From Sphingomonas sp. (GTDB lineage Bacteria > Pseudomonadota > Alphaproteobacteria > Sphingomonadales > Sphingomonadaceae): a stretch of DNA of 33,493 nucleotides. The notes under the pieces are model-generated. The model made no database searches and had not been told where the DNA came from. It saw nothing but the letters and a program-made list of their open reading frames with translations. The DNA lies in assembly GCF_023266535.1 (NCBI RefSeq), contig NZ_JAHFPY010000022.1, positions 1 to 33,493 on the forward strand, read 5' to 3'. Below are positions 7,489-15,764 of the stretch, in pieces (position 1 is the first letter of the stretch; every line of letters begins with the position of its first letter). A program made the position numbers and the translations under genes.

Positions 7489-7889
7489 GCGTCGAGTGCC
7501 GCGGCCAGCCGGTGCCGAAGCGCCTTCAACCGCTCGACATCGATCCCGCCCTGCTCCTCGGGAATCGGGGTATCGAGTCCGTAGGCCGGCTGCGGAACGA
7601 CATTGACCGGCTGCAGAATCAGCGGCTCGTCCGCCGCCTCGCCCTTCGATCGCAGCAGCTTCTGCACGCCCTTGACGGTATAGCCTTCGTCGTTGAGCAA
7701 CCGGTTGATCCGCCTGGCCAACGCCACATCGTCCGGACGGTAATAGCGGCGATTACCGGCGCGCTGCAGCGGTTTCAGCTGCGGGAATTTCGTCTCCCAA
7801 TAGCGCAAGATGTGCTGGGCAACGCCAAGCTCGGCGGAAAGCTCGCCGATGGTCCTGAAAGCGTCCGGGGCCTTTTCGCCGGTCGCCAT
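7485..7889 (-). CDS. MerR-family transcriptional regulator
   Basis: A 134-aa protein with an N-terminal MerR winged helix-turn-helix (FRTIGELSAELGVAQHILRY, residues about 10-29; then WETKFPQLKP and the wing residues RRYYRPDD). The C-terminal part has no cysteine-based metal site, so it is not a metal-responsive MerR. It matches the uncharacterised MerR protein that follows ihfA in alphaproteobacteria. An upstream frame extension is antisense-like and overlaps ihfA. The ATG at 7889 (MATGEKAPDAF) lies 8 nt after the ihfA stop and is the likely start. It is the last gene of the rpmF-plsX-fabH-ihfA-merR run. The effector is unknown. Confidence 0.88.
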   Translation of the reverse strand: MATGEKAPDAFRTIGELSAELGVAQHILRYWETKFPQLKPLQRAGNRRYYRPDDVALARRINRLLNDEGYTVKGVQKLLRSKGEAADEPLILQPVNVVPQPAYGLDTPIPEEQGGIDVERLKALRHRLAAALDA

Positions 7890-7897
7890 CCCAGATG

Positions 7898-8224
7898 CTA
7901 CTTGGCGATCCGGTCGCGCATGATCTGGCTGGCGCGGAAGGTCATCACGCGGCGCGGCGCAATGGGCACCTCGATCCCGGTCTTGGGATTGCGGCCGATG
8001 CGTTGGCCCTTGTCGCGCAGGATGAAGGTGCCGAATCCGGATACCTTCACATTCTGGCCAACGCTGAGCGAGTGGCACATATGATGAAGGATCCGCTCGA
8101 CGATCCCGGCGCTTTCAGCGCGCGAAACGCCCAAGCGGTTGTGGACGATATCGGACAGGTCGGCGCGGGTCAGCGTGCCCGCATGCAAACCGTCGGTCGA
8201 ACGGGCAATACCCGCGTCTGCCAT
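7898..8224 (-). CDS. ihfA: integration host factor subunit alpha
   Basis: A 108-aa HU/IHF-family DNA-bending protein. The core begins with [18 protein letters not shown]. It contains [25 protein letters not shown], the beta-arm region with the conserved Asn-Pro that intercalates into DNA. It ends [11 protein letters not shown], as in IhfA. It has about 10 extra N-terminal residues compared with E. coli IhfA. IHF-alpha pairs with IHF-beta (not in the window). The ATG at 8224 follows a strong GGGGGCGGAAATC leader. The fabH-ihfA gap is 104 nt, much longer than the other gaps in this operon, and holds a small hairpin, so ihfA may also have its own promoter. Confidence 0.93.
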   Translation of the reverse strand: MADAGIARSTDGLHAGTLTRADLSDIVHNRLGVSRAESAGIVERILHHMCHSLSVGQNVKVSGFGTFILRDKGQRIGRNPKTGIEVPIAPRRVMTFRASQIMRDRIAK

Positions 8225-8277
8225 GATGATTTCCGCCCCCTCAATAAAGCGTCGGTTTTCGATTGATCGTTACGCTA

Positions 8278-8293
8278 TCGCAAAGCCTTGCGA
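8278..8293. other. small perfect inverted repeat between fabH and ihfA
   Basis: TCGCAAAGCCTTGCGA has 6-bp perfect arms (TCGCAA/TTGCGA) around four bases. It lies 54 nt upstream of the ihfA ATG within the 104-nt gap. No U-tract follows, so it is not a good intrinsic terminator. It could be an operator or an RNA hairpin in the ihfA leader. Only the symmetry is seen. Confidence 0.4.
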
Positions 8294-8328
8294 CCCGCAA
8301 TTCGACTTTGGCAGATTTTCCTTGGCTT

Positions 8329-9288
8329 TCAATAGCGGAGCGCGGCCGCGCCCCAGGTAAAGCCACCGCCCATCGCTTCGAGCACCAACAGGTCACCGCG
8401 CTTGATGCGGCCGTCGCGTACCGCAACGTCGAGCGCCAATGGGACAGAAGCCGCCGACGTATTCGCATGACGGTCGACCGTGACGATGACTTTTTCCGGC
8501 GCGAGACCCAGCTTCTTGGCGGTTGCATCGAGAATTCGGGCATTGGCCTGATGCGGCACCACCCAGTCGATGTCGGAGGCCGTGAAGCCGGCGTCGGCCA
8601 GAACCTCTCCGAGCACGTCAGCCAGATTGACCACTGCGTGGCGGAATACTTCCCGGCCCTTCATCCGTAGCTTGCCGACGGTGCCGGTGGTCGAGGGGCC
8701 GCCGTCAACATAGAGCAGGCCATTGTGTCGGCCGTCGGCATGGAGCCTGGTCGACAGGACGCCGGCATCGCCCTCTTCTGCTTCAAGCACAATCGCGCCG
8801 GCGCCGTCACCGAACAGCACGCAGGTGCCGCGATCCTCCCAGTCGAGGATCCGACTGAAGGTTTCCGAGCCGATCACCAGCGCGCGCTTGGCATTGCCGC
8901 CGCGAAGCATCGAGTCGGCCACGCTCAGCGCGTAGAGGAAGCCCGTGCAGACGGCGTGGACGTCGAACGCGATGCAGTCGTCGATCCCGAGCAGCGCCTG
9001 CACCTTGGTCGCCGACGACGGGAAGGTCTGGTCCGGAGTTGCGGTCGCCAGGACGATGAGGCCGATTTCGTTGGGCTCGATCCCGGCCGCTCCAAGTGCC
9101 TTCTGGCAAGCCTCGACCGCCAGCGTCGCGGTGGTTTCACCGTCGGCGGCGATATAGCGGCTGCGAATACCGGTGCGTTCGACGATCCATTCGTCCGACG
9201 TGTCGACTTGTTCTGCCAGCTCGGCATTGTCGACGCGGCGTTTCGGCAATGCCGATCCAGTGCCTTTGACGACAGAACGAAGGGTCAT
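8329..9288 (-). CDS. fabH: beta-ketoacyl-ACP synthase III
   Basis: A 319-aa KAS III that condenses acetyl-CoA with malonyl-ACP to start type II fatty-acid synthesis. The complete Cys-His-Asn triad is visible: Cys114 (DVHAVCTGF), His245 (VPHQANARI) and Asn275 (RHANTSAAS). The N-terminal [16 protein letters not shown] and TGIRSRYIA motifs and the C-terminal [13 protein letters not shown] are characteristic, and length matches the family. The ATG at 9288 overlaps the plsX stop by 4 nt (ATGA), implying coupled translation of the acyl-phosphate and fatty-acid initiation enzymes. Confidence 0.97.
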   Translation of the reverse strand: MTLRSVVKGTGSALPKRRVDNAELAEQVDTSDEWIVERTGIRSRYIAADGETTATLAVEACQKALGAAGIEPNEIGLIVLATATPDQTFPSSATKVQALLGIDDCIAFDVHAVCTGFLYALSVADSMLRGGNAKRALVIGSETFSRILDWEDRGTCVLFGDGAGAIVLEAEEGDAGVLSTRLHADGRHNGLLYVDGGPSTTGTVGKLRMKGREVFRHAVVNLADVLGEVLADAGFTASDIDWVVPHQANARILDATAKKLGLAPEKVIVTVDRHANTSAASVPLALDVAVRDGRIKRGDLLVLEAMGGGFTWGAAALRY

Positions 9289-10334
9289 TCGGCGGCCTCA
9301 CCATTGAAAGCATGGGCCCGGAAATTGTCGAGATCGTCACCGATCTTCCGGGTGATGTCGTTGCGGACCATCGACGCTGCGACCCCGATCGCATTGGCGA
9401 CGCCCTTGTAGTTGGCGCCCCCATGGCTCTTCACCACCAGTCCGTTCAACCCCAAAAACACCGCGCCGTTATGATTATTGGGATCGAGATGAACCTTGAG
9501 CAAGTTGAGAGCAGGCTTGGAAAGGGCAAATCCGGCCTTCGATCGCAGCGACGAAGTGAACGCCCTGCGCAACAGGTCGGTGACGAAGCGAGCCGTGCCC
9601 TCGGCAGTTTTCAGCGCGATATTGCCCGAAAATCCGTCGGTTACGACGACATCCAGGTCGCCTCGACTCAAGCGGTCGCCCTCGGTGAAGCCTTCGAATT
9701 TTAGCGGAAGATAGTCGGCGTCCCGGAGCAGAGCGGCCGCCTCTTTCAGCTCGTCGGTTCCCTTGAGCTCCTCGGTGCCGATGTTGAGCAGCTTGACCCG
9801 CGGCTTGGCGATGCCGAGCACCGTTCGCGAATAGGCCGATCCCATCACCGCGAACTGGACCAGGTTCTGCGCGTCGCATTCGGTGTTGGCGCCGAGGTCG
9901 AGCATGACGCAGTCGGTCGCGCCGAGCGTCGGCAACAGCGCCGCGAGCGCTGGCCGGTCGATGCCCGGCATGGTCCGCAGGGCAAGCTTCGACATGGCCA
10001 TCAGCGCGCCGGTATTGCCGCCGGAAAGGGCCGCGTCGGCGTGCCCTTCCTTCACCGCGTTGATGGCGAGCCCCATCGACGTCGTCTTGGCACGGCGAAT
10101 TGCCTGGCTCGGCTTTTCCGAGGCATGGATGGCGTCGGTCGTGTGATGAATGGCAACAGCGTCGGCCAATGGCTGGTGCTTGGCCATCTCCGGGCCAATC
10201 ACGCCTTCATCACCGTAGACTTCGAAATGGAGGCTGCGATCCTTGCGGCGTGCGCGGGCCATGCCGGCGATCATCACCGCCGGGCCCATGTCACCACCCA
10301 TGGCGTCAATCGCGATGCGCGGGCTCACGGCCAT
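9285..10334 (-). CDS. plsX: phosphate acyltransferase PlsX
   Basis: A 349-aa PlsX that converts acyl-ACP to acyl-phosphate for glycerophospholipid synthesis by PlsY. The N-terminal [13 protein letters not shown] motif is diagnostic. Further family hallmarks are [35 protein letters not shown] and [19 protein letters not shown]. It lies 31 nt after the rpmF stop and overlaps fabH by 4 nt, in the standard bacterial rpmF-plsX-fabH order. Peripheral membrane location is known for the family and not visible here. Confidence 0.97.
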   Translation of the reverse strand: MAVSPRIAIDAMGGDMGPAVMIAGMARARRKDRSLHFEVYGDEGVIGPEMAKHQPLADAVAIHHTTDAIHASEKPSQAIRRAKTTSMGLAINAVKEGHADAALSGGNTGALMAMSKLALRTMPGIDRPALAALLPTLGATDCVMLDLGANTECDAQNLVQFAVMGSAYSRTVLGIAKPRVKLLNIGTEELKGTDELKEAAALLRDADYLPLKFEGFTEGDRLSRGDLDVVVTDGFSGNIALKTAEGTARFVTDLLRRAFTSSLRSKAGFALSKPALNLLKVHLDPNNHNGAVFLGLNGLVVKSHGGANYKGVANAIGVAASMVRNDITRKIGDDLDNFRAHAFNGEAAE

Positions 10335-10365
10335 GCGTGGGGTGCCCTCGTGCCGCTAATGTCGC

Positions 10366-10545
10366 TTAGGCCTCGGTCGAAACGATCTCGCGGCCGTTAT
10401 AGTGGCCGCAGGCCGAGCACATGTTGTGCGGGAGCTTCAGCTCGCCACAGTTCGGGCATTCCTGGAAGCTGGCCGGGCTCAGCGCATGATGGCTGCGGCG
10501 CATGTTGCGCTTCGAGGGCGATGTTTTTCTCTTAGGGACGGCCAT
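10366..10545 (-). CDS. rpmF: 50S ribosomal protein L32
   Basis: A 59-aa ribosomal protein. It begins [20 protein letters not shown], the universal L32 N-terminus, and has a zinc-ribbon CPNC...CSAC (Cys30, Cys33, Cys43, Cys46), so this is the zinc-binding (C+) form. The C-terminal HYNGREIV is also typical. GGAAGAG about 5 nt upstream of the ATG at 10545 is a strong ribosome-binding site. It is the first gene of the rpmF-plsX-fabH-ihfA-merR operon. Confidence 0.97.
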   Translation of the reverse strand: MAVPKRKTSPSKRNMRRSHHALSPASFQECPNCGELKLPHNMCSACGHYNGREIVSTEA

Positions 10546-10650
10546 CTCGGCTCTTCCTTAAATCAGCTAACCAAAAAAATATGCGACTATCCTCGCTCTG
10601 CTCATCGGTTGAACCGGCGGCGGCGGCTGGATCGTCGCGGACGAAGGCGC

Positions 10651-10678
10651 CCTATAGCGAAATCAGGCGGAGACGCAA
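10651..10678 (-). promoter_or_regulatory. possible sigma-70-type promoter for the rpmF operon
   Basis: Reading the minus strand, TTGCGT (10673-10678) and TATAGG (10651-10656) are separated by 16 nt, about 105 nt upstream of the rpmF ATG. The match to -35/-10 consensus is moderate. The 138-nt gap 10546-10683 contains no gene. Confidence 0.35.
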
Positions 10679-10683
10679 GCGCT

Positions 10684-11343
10684 TCAGGCGCGTTGCAGCA
10701 CCTTGTCCGCGACGAAAGGGTTGGTCGCCCGCTCATGGCCGAATGTCGACATCGAGCCGTGACCGGGGACGAAATGTGTATCGTCGCCCATCGGCCACAG
10801 CCTTTGGGTGATCGAATCGAGCAGCTGCTGGTGATTGCCGCGGGGAAAGTCGGTGCGGCCGATCGATCCCTGGAACAGCACGTCGCCGACAATGGCGAGC
10901 TTCGATTCGGGGTGGTGGAAGACGACATGCCCCGGCGTGTGGCCGGGGCAGTGGCGGACATCGAAGGTGAGCTTGCCAACCGTGACCGTATCGCCGTCGA
11001 CCAGATAGCGGTCCGACTGGAACGGCTTGCCGTTGATCCCGTAGCGCTGGCCGTCATCCTCCAGCCGGGCAATCCAGAACAGATCCTCTTCGTGCGGGCC
11101 TTCAATCGGAACGCCCAGTTCCTGCGCCAATATCCCGGCCTGGCCGCAATGGTCGATATGACCATGGGTCAGCAGAATTTTTTCAATCGTCACACCATGC
11201 TGGGCGGCGGCGGCCTTCAAACGAGGCAGGTCGCCACCCGGATCGACAAAGGCGCCAAGCATCGTCTCGGTGCACCACAGCAAAGTGCAATTCTGCTGCA
11301 GCGGGGTGACCGGGACGATGGCTGCACGAAGCGGCTGGTTCAT
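10684..11343 (-). CDS. YcbL/glyoxalase II-like metallo-beta-lactamase hydrolase
   Basis: A 219-aa cytoplasmic MBL-fold hydrolase with a full dinuclear site: THGHIDHCGQ (HxHxDH, residues about 59-64), CPGHTPGHVVF (third His), GDVLFQGSIGRTDFPRG (bridging Asp) and FVPGHG (last His). The short C-terminus lacks the glutathione-binding helical domain of GloB, which matches the YcbL-like type II glyoxalase subgroup. It likely acts on thioesters such as S-lactoylglutathione, but the substrate is not proved. The ATG overlaps the stop of the M19 dipeptidase gene by 4 nt, so the two form a small operon. Confidence 0.88.
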   Translation of the reverse strand: MNQPLRAAIVPVTPLQQNCTLLWCTETMLGAFVDPGGDLPRLKAAAAQHGVTIEKILLTHGHIDHCGQAGILAQELGVPIEGPHEEDLFWIARLEDDGQRYGINGKPFQSDRYLVDGDTVTVGKLTFDVRHCPGHTPGHVVFHHPESKLAIVGDVLFQGSIGRTDFPRGNHQQLLDSITQRLWPMGDDTHFVPGHGSMSTFGHERATNPFVADKVLQRA

Positions 11344-12593
11344 TTGCGCGCCTGGATGTCCGCCAGTGAAGCCGGCTCATTCTTCATTGAGGCGGACACC
11401 GCCTCGGCCTGGCGGAGAGCGCGCAGCACATTGCCGCCAGCCAGCTTGGCGAGATTCTCATCGCTCCATCCGCGGCGGATCAATTCGGCGAACAAGTTGG
11501 GATAGTCCTGGACACCCGTAAGGCCTTCTGGCGTATAGGGAATTCCATCCATGTCGCCGCCGATCCCGACGTGATCGTAGCCCGCGACTTTGGCGACATG
11601 CTCGACGTGATCGGCAACCGTGGAGACCGTAGCCGCCGGCCGCGGATGCGCCGCTTCCCAGGCCTTTAGCCCGGCTTCGACCTCGGCCTTACTGTTGCGG
11701 TGAAAGGCCTTGAGCCTGGCCTCTTCGGCATTTTTCTCGGCGCCCCAATGCCATACCGCATCGGAGATGAAGTCGGGAACGAAGTTGACCATGACGACGC
11801 CGCCATTGGCGGGAAGCAGCTGAAGCTCGTCGTCGGGGACATTGCGCAAATGCCCGACCAGCCCGCGCGCCGACGAGTGGGAAAAGATCACCGGTGCCTT
11901 ACTCTCGGCGATCGCGTCTTTCATCGTGTCGGCCGAAACGTGGCTCAGGTCGACCAGCATGCCGAGCCGGTTCATTTCGTGGACGACCTGAACGCCGAAC
12001 GGGCTGAGGCCGCCATATTTGGGATCGTCGGTCGCGCTGTCGGCCCATTCGGTGGTCTGGTTATGGGTCAGCGTCATGTAGCGCGCACCGAGGCGGTAGA
12101 ATTGGCGAAGCGCGGCCAGCGAGCCGCCGATCTGCCGCCCGCCCTCGATACCGACCAGCGATGCGACCTTGCCCTGCTTGTGGATGCGGACGACGTCATC
12201 GGCCGTCAGCGCGCGTTCCAGGTCATTGGGGTAGGTGGCGATCATCCGGTCGACGATGTCGATCTCTTCGATCGTGCGGCGGATTGCCTCGTCGCCCGTG
12301 TAGGTACCGTCGATATAGACCGACCAGAATTGCCCGCCGACGCGGCCCGCGTGGAGCCGGGCCATATCGGTCATCAGCGGATGGTCGGGCCATTTGTCGG
12401 TGCCGCTGGCGAGGTTGGCGACGCTGTAGCCATGGCTTTCCGACAACTGCTCGGCGATGTCGTTGTGGCCGTCGATCAGCGGCGTCTGTTTGAGGATTCG
12501 GTCGATCCGCGCCTGGACCTTGGGGTCGATTGGTTGTTGTGCGTGAGCGGCGGTAGTCACAAGCAGCGCGGCAAGGAGCAAAGCTGAGCGCAT
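11340..12593 (-). CDS. secreted membrane dipeptidase, peptidase family M19
   Basis: A 417-aa exported dipeptidase. A Sec signal peptide is clear (MRSALLLAALLVTTAAHAQQ, cleavage after AHA). The renal-dipeptidase metal ligands are all present: LIDGHNDIAEQL (His43, Asp45), LVGIEGGRQIGG (bridging Glu), VDLSHVS (His), FSHSSARGL (His) and GIGGDMDGI. Length fits family M19, which hydrolyses dipeptides, including D-amino-acid-containing ones, in the periplasm. It is the first gene of a two-gene operon with the YcbL-like hydrolase (4-nt overlap) and divergent from pabBC across 70 nt. It contrasts with the second M19 homologue at 31750-32871, which lacks several of these ligands. Confidence 0.93.
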   Translation of the reverse strand: MRSALLLAALLVTTAAHAQQPIDPKVQARIDRILKQTPLIDGHNDIAEQLSESHGYSVANLASGTDKWPDHPLMTDMARLHAGRVGGQFWSVYIDGTYTGDEAIRRTIEEIDIVDRMIATYPNDLERALTADDVVRIHKQGKVASLVGIEGGRQIGGSLAALRQFYRLGARYMTLTHNQTTEWADSATDDPKYGGLSPFGVQVVHEMNRLGMLVDLSHVSADTMKDAIAESKAPVIFSHSSARGLVGHLRNVPDDELQLLPANGGVVMVNFVPDFISDAVWHWGAEKNAEEARLKAFHRNSKAEVEAGLKAWEAAHPRPAATVSTVADHVEHVAKVAGYDHVGIGGDMDGIPYTPEGLTGVQDYPNLFAELIRRGWSDENLAKLAGGNVLRALRQAEAVSASMKNEPASLADIQARK

Positions 12594-12663
12594 CTATTCG
12601 AACCCTTCGATCGTGGAGGCTTGAGGCTTTACGAAGCGTAGGTGGCGGGGGCAAGGCGACTGT

Positions 12664-14409
12664 ATGTGGCTGCTGTTCGACGATGCACGGGAAGGGGGCG
12701 CGGCCCCACGGCTCTATTGCCAGCCCGTCGAGATCATCGTTGCACATCATTTACATGAGATCGAACGGGCGCTGGAGCGGATCAGGGCTGGACTGCGCGC
12801 CAGGCGCCATGCAGCCGGCTATCTCGCCTATGAAGCGGGCTATGCGTTTGATCCCAAGCTCGAAGGTTGCGCGCGGCAAGGCCCCGGACCCCTGCTTTGC
12901 TTTGGTTTGTTCGAAAATTTTGAAACGCCGGACATCGGCAAGCTCCTGCCGTCACCCGACGGAGCCTATGTCGGCCCGGTCCGGCCGCGAATCTCACAAG
13001 CCGAATATGAGGCGGGGGTCGGCCGGGTCCGCGATCATTTGTTCGCCGGGGCATATTATCAGGCCAATCTGACCTTTGGCTGCGACGTCGCGGTCGCCGG
13101 GGATCCCGTGGCGCTTTACGCCCGCCTGCGGCGCTCCTCCAAGGCCGGTTGGGGCGGCGTGATGATCCATGATGGCGGCGCTATCGTCTCGCTGTCTCCG
13201 GAACAATTCTTCACGATCCGCTGCGGCATCATCGAAGCACGGCCAATGAAGGGGACCGCTCCGCGCCGGCCCAATCCGGAAGCCGACCTCGCCGAGGCCG
13301 GGACGCTGTCCACAGATGAAAAGCAGCGCGCCGAAAATCTGATGATCGTCGATCTGATGCGCAACGATCTCGCCCGGGTGTCGGTGCCGGGCAGCGTCGA
13401 GGTGCCCGAGCTGTTCTCGGTCGAGACCTATCCCACCGTCCACCAGATGGTCAGCCGGATCACCGCCCAACTTCGGATCGAATGCGACGCCGTCGATATG
13501 ATCCGGACCATCTTCCCCTGCGGATCGGTGACCGGAGCACCGAAGATTGCCGCAATCGAGGCTTTGACCCGGCTCGAGCCCGAACCGCGCGGCGCCTACA
13601 CCGGCTCGATGGGCTGGATCGAGCCAAACCATCATGGCGAACCCGGCGACGCCTCATTCAATGTGCTGATCCGGACGCTCGAATGGCACCATGGCGAGGC
13701 GAAAGCGCGGCTCGGGCTCGGTTCGGGGCTTGTCGTCGACAGCATCCCAAGCGATGAATGGGCCGAGTGTTTGCTCAAGGGGGATTTCGTGCGGCGTGAG
13801 GCCCAGGAATTTGATCTGATCGAGACCATGGGGTTCGACCCCAGTGAGGGTATCATCGAGCTGGAGCGACATCTCGACCGGATGCGGAATTCGGCAGCGG
13901 ACCTCGATTTCAAGTTTGACCGCCATGCCGCGCGCAACGAGCTTCAGGCGGCGACCTTCGGGCGCAAGCAGCGGGCGATGGTCCGGCTGCTGCTGTCGCG
14001 GACCGGCGCCATGGCGATCCAGGTCAAGCGCTATGAGGATCCGGACGAAGTGCCCGTGGCCGTCGCGGTGCGCCCGCTACCGGTCGACCCGAGCGATTTC
14101 CGGTTACGCTACAAGACCACCGACCGCCGCTTCCTAGACGAGGCGCGGCAGGGCGAGCGGGCTTACGAGACGATCTTCACCGATCCCGAGGGCCAGCTGA
14201 CCGAAGGCAGCCGGACCAACATTTTCGTCCAGCGCGGCGACAAGCTCCTGACTCCGCCGCTGACCCGCGGGATCATGCCGGGGATTTTGCGGGCCAAGCT
14301 GATCGAGGAGGGCCGGGCCGAAGAAGGCGATTTGACGCCCGAGGACCTCAGCCAGGGCTTTTACATCGGCAATATCGTCCGGGGGCTGATTCCGGCGAAG
14401 CTCGCCTGA
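12664..14409 (+). CDS. pabB: fused aminodeoxychorismate synthase component I / 4-amino-4-deoxychorismate lyase
   Basis: A 581-aa bifunctional enzyme that makes p-aminobenzoate for folate. Residues about 110-370 form the chorismate-binding PabB domain with KAGWGGVMIHDGG, RPMKGTAPR and CGSVTGAPKIAAIEAL. Residues about 375-581 form a PabC-like fold-type IV PLP lyase: FDLIETM, ELERHLDRMRNSA, the likely Schiff-base Lys484 in RYKTTDRRF, and YETIFTDPEGQLTEGSRTNIF. PabB and PabC fusions of this order are common in alphaproteobacteria. The glutamine amidotransferase PabA is not in the window. It is divergent from the M19 dipeptidase gene. An AAGG lies 13 nt upstream of the ATG, which is a weak ribosome-binding site. 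Confidence 0.93.
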   Translation: MWLLFDDAREGGAAPRLYCQPVEIIVAHHLHEIERALERIRAGLRARRHAAGYLAYEAGYAFDPKLEGCARQGPGPLLCFGLFENFETPDIGKLLPSPDGAYVGPVRPRISQAEYEAGVGRVRDHLFAGAYYQANLTFGCDVAVAGDPVALYARLRRSSKAGWGGVMIHDGGAIVSLSPEQFFTIRCGIIEARPMKGTAPRRPNPEADLAEAGTLSTDEKQRAENLMIVDLMRNDLARVSVPGSVEVPELFSVETYPTVHQMVSRITAQLRIECDAVDMIRTIFPCGSVTGAPKIAAIEALTRLEPEPRGAYTGSMGWIEPNHHGEPGDASFNVLIRTLEWHHGEAKARLGLGSGLVVDSIPSDEWAECLLKGDFVRREAQEFDLIETMGFDPSEGIIELERHLDRMRNSAADLDFKFDRHAARNELQAATFGRKQRAMVRLLLSRTGAMAIQVKRYEDPDEVPVAVAVRPLPVDPSDFRLRYKTTDRRFLDEARQGERAYETIFTDPEGQLTEGSRTNIFVQRGDKLLTPPLTRGIMPGILRAKLIEEGRAEEGDLTPEDLSQGFYIGNIVRGLIPAKLA

Positions 14410-14461
14410 GCGAGCGGCAAGCGGGAATCCCGGCTAAGCTTGCCTAGGCTGCATCAATGCT

Positions 14462-14570
14462 GTTCCCCGGCGAAGGCCGGGGTCCAGGACGCTGCAGAGC
14501 AGCGTTTAGTTGAGCCTGCCGATTGAGAAAGCGCTTCGCGCTCCTGGGCCCCGGCCTTCGCCGGGGAACA
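14462..14570. repeat. REP doublet (BIME-like), pair 2
   Basis: The same 18-bp palindrome as in pair 1 occurs at 14465-14482 and, inverted, at 14549-14566, again with TCCAGG/CCTGG flanks on the inner side and GTTCC/GGAAC on the outer side. About 66 nt of different sequence lie between, which itself contains short inverted repeats (GCTGCAGAGCAGC, GCGCTTCGCGC). It fills the gap between convergent pabB and pdeM, and the pdeM stop codon TTA (14571-14573 on the plus strand) directly abuts it. Confidence 0.9.
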
Positions 14571-15233
14571 TTAAGCCGCGATCGGGAAACGCAGAAGGCG
14601 GTCGCTCGACGGGACCAGCGCTGTGGCGCTCGGGCCGACCTTTTTCAATATTTCGGGATGGCCGGCATCGAGGCCGCCGGTGAAGGCGCCAAAGGCGGGG
14701 AGGATCAGCTTTGACGCGCTGGCGACGAAGCAACGGCGCGAGACGCTTCGGCCCTTGAGGCTAAGCCGATATTTGGGATGGTAGTGGCCCGACATTTCGG
14801 GCCTTTGGTCGTTTTCCTCGGCCTCGTGGCGGAGGACAATCCCGCCGACCTCGCACTCCACTTCGATCCGCCCGCCGCAATGGTCGACGAAGCCGCTGTC
14901 ATGGTTGCCGACGATCCACACCCAGTCGAGCCGCGCCGTCATCGAGGCAAGCAGCTCGCGCGCCGTCTCTGGCAAGCGATCGCAGCCGAAGCGATCGTGG
15001 AAAGAATCGCCGAGGCAATAGAGGCGCGTGACCCCGGTCCGCTCGATCTCTTTGCTCAGCGCCTCTAGCGTCGCCTGGCTGTCGTAGGGCGGCAACATTT
15101 GGCCCCCCGCCGCAAACCAACTGGCCTTCTCGAGATGCAGGTCGGCGACCAGCAGCGCCTGCTCGACCGGCCAGTGAAGCGCGCCTTCGGGCGTCGCGAA
15201 GAAATCATGGCCGGCGAACGAAAGGGGGACCAT
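14571..15233 (-). CDS. pdeM: ligase-associated DNA damage response endonuclease PdeM
   Basis: A 220-aa calcineurin-like metallophosphoesterase. All metal motifs are visible: VADLHLEKASWFA (DxH), LGDSFHDRFG (GDxxHD), VGNHDSG (GNHD) and SGHYHPKYRL (GHxH). The DLHLEK and SGHYHPK wording is characteristic of the PdeM family. PdeM is usually encoded with an Lhr-like DEXH helicase, an ATP-dependent ligase and an exonuclease in a ligase-associated repair cluster. Here the helicase is 2.4 kb away, and the ligase and exonuclease are not in the window. It starts 4 nt after the RNase AS-like gene, so the two are probably co-transcribed. The stop abuts a REP doublet. Confidence 0.9.
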   Translation of the reverse strand: MVPLSFAGHDFFATPEGALHWPVEQALLVADLHLEKASWFAAGGQMLPPYDSQATLEALSKEIERTGVTRLYCLGDSFHDRFGCDRLPETARELLASMTARLDWVWIVGNHDSGFVDHCGGRIEVECEVGGIVLRHEAEENDQRPEMSGHYHPKYRLSLKGRSVSRRCFVASASKLILPAFGAFTGGLDAGHPEILKKVGPSATALVPSSDRLLRFPIAA

Positions 15234-15237
15234 GTCG

Positions 15238-15693
15238 CTAGCGCTCCAGCCCCATCACATGATCGCGCAGTGCCCGGGCGTCGTGCAGCGCATTGTGCGG
15301 GACTGTGCTGTTGGCCGCGGTCGAGAAGCCGTGCAGCGGGACGAAGTGCAGGCTGAGTGGTGGGACCGGCACCATCATGCCCGGGCCAGTGACCAGCAGC
15401 ATCGACAGCTGCGCCAGATCCTCCGGCCAGTCGGCAACGATGTCCGGAGCTTCGTCATGAGCCAGCCATTGGGCGAGCATCTGGGCGGCGTCGCGCCGCG
15501 ACACGCGCGGGCTGACCAGACCTTCGGGCACCATATCGAGAAACGGAACGACATGCCGCTCGACCCAGGGATCGAGTTCGGCATCGCAATCGAGTGTGAC
15601 GTAAAATTCCTCGCCGCCGTCCTCGGGCACCAGCGCAAGGCTGAGCAGCGCTCCGCCGAAGCCGTTATATTCGGTGTCGAGAAAGTACCTCAT
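15238..15693 (-). CDS. RNase AS-like 3'-5' exoribonuclease (Rv2179c family)
   Basis: A 151-aa DEDDh exonuclease. Exo I is FLDTEYNGFGG (Asp6, Glu8), Exo II is probably IVADWPEDL (Asp88), and Exo III is HNALHDARAL (His133, Asp138). The small size and the DTEYNG start match the Rv2179c/RNase AS group, whose studied members trim A-rich 3' tails of RNA and act as dimers. The ATG at 15693 (MRYFLDTEYNG) has little upstream ribosome-binding sequence (GTGGCGATGA). It is followed after 4 nt by pdeM. Whether it takes part in DNA repair with pdeM or is only a neighbour cannot be told. Confidence 0.8.
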   Translation of the reverse strand: MRYFLDTEYNGFGGALLSLALVPEDGGEEFYVTLDCDAELDPWVERHVVPFLDMVPEGLVSPRVSRRDAAQMLAQWLAHDEAPDIVADWPEDLAQLSMLLVTGPGMMVPVPPLSLHFVPLHGFSTAANSTVPHNALHDARALRDHVMGLER

Positions 15694-15764
15694 TCATCGC
15701 CACTCTGGACGAGCGGGCGCGAAGGTTCCAGTCTCTTGCCACAACGCAAACAGAGGGGATCAAA

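Noticed and set aside
11700..12587. 295-codon plus-strand frame within the M19 dipeptidase gene
   Set aside because: It is antisense to a complete M19 gene with signal peptide and all metal motifs. No domain is recognisable.
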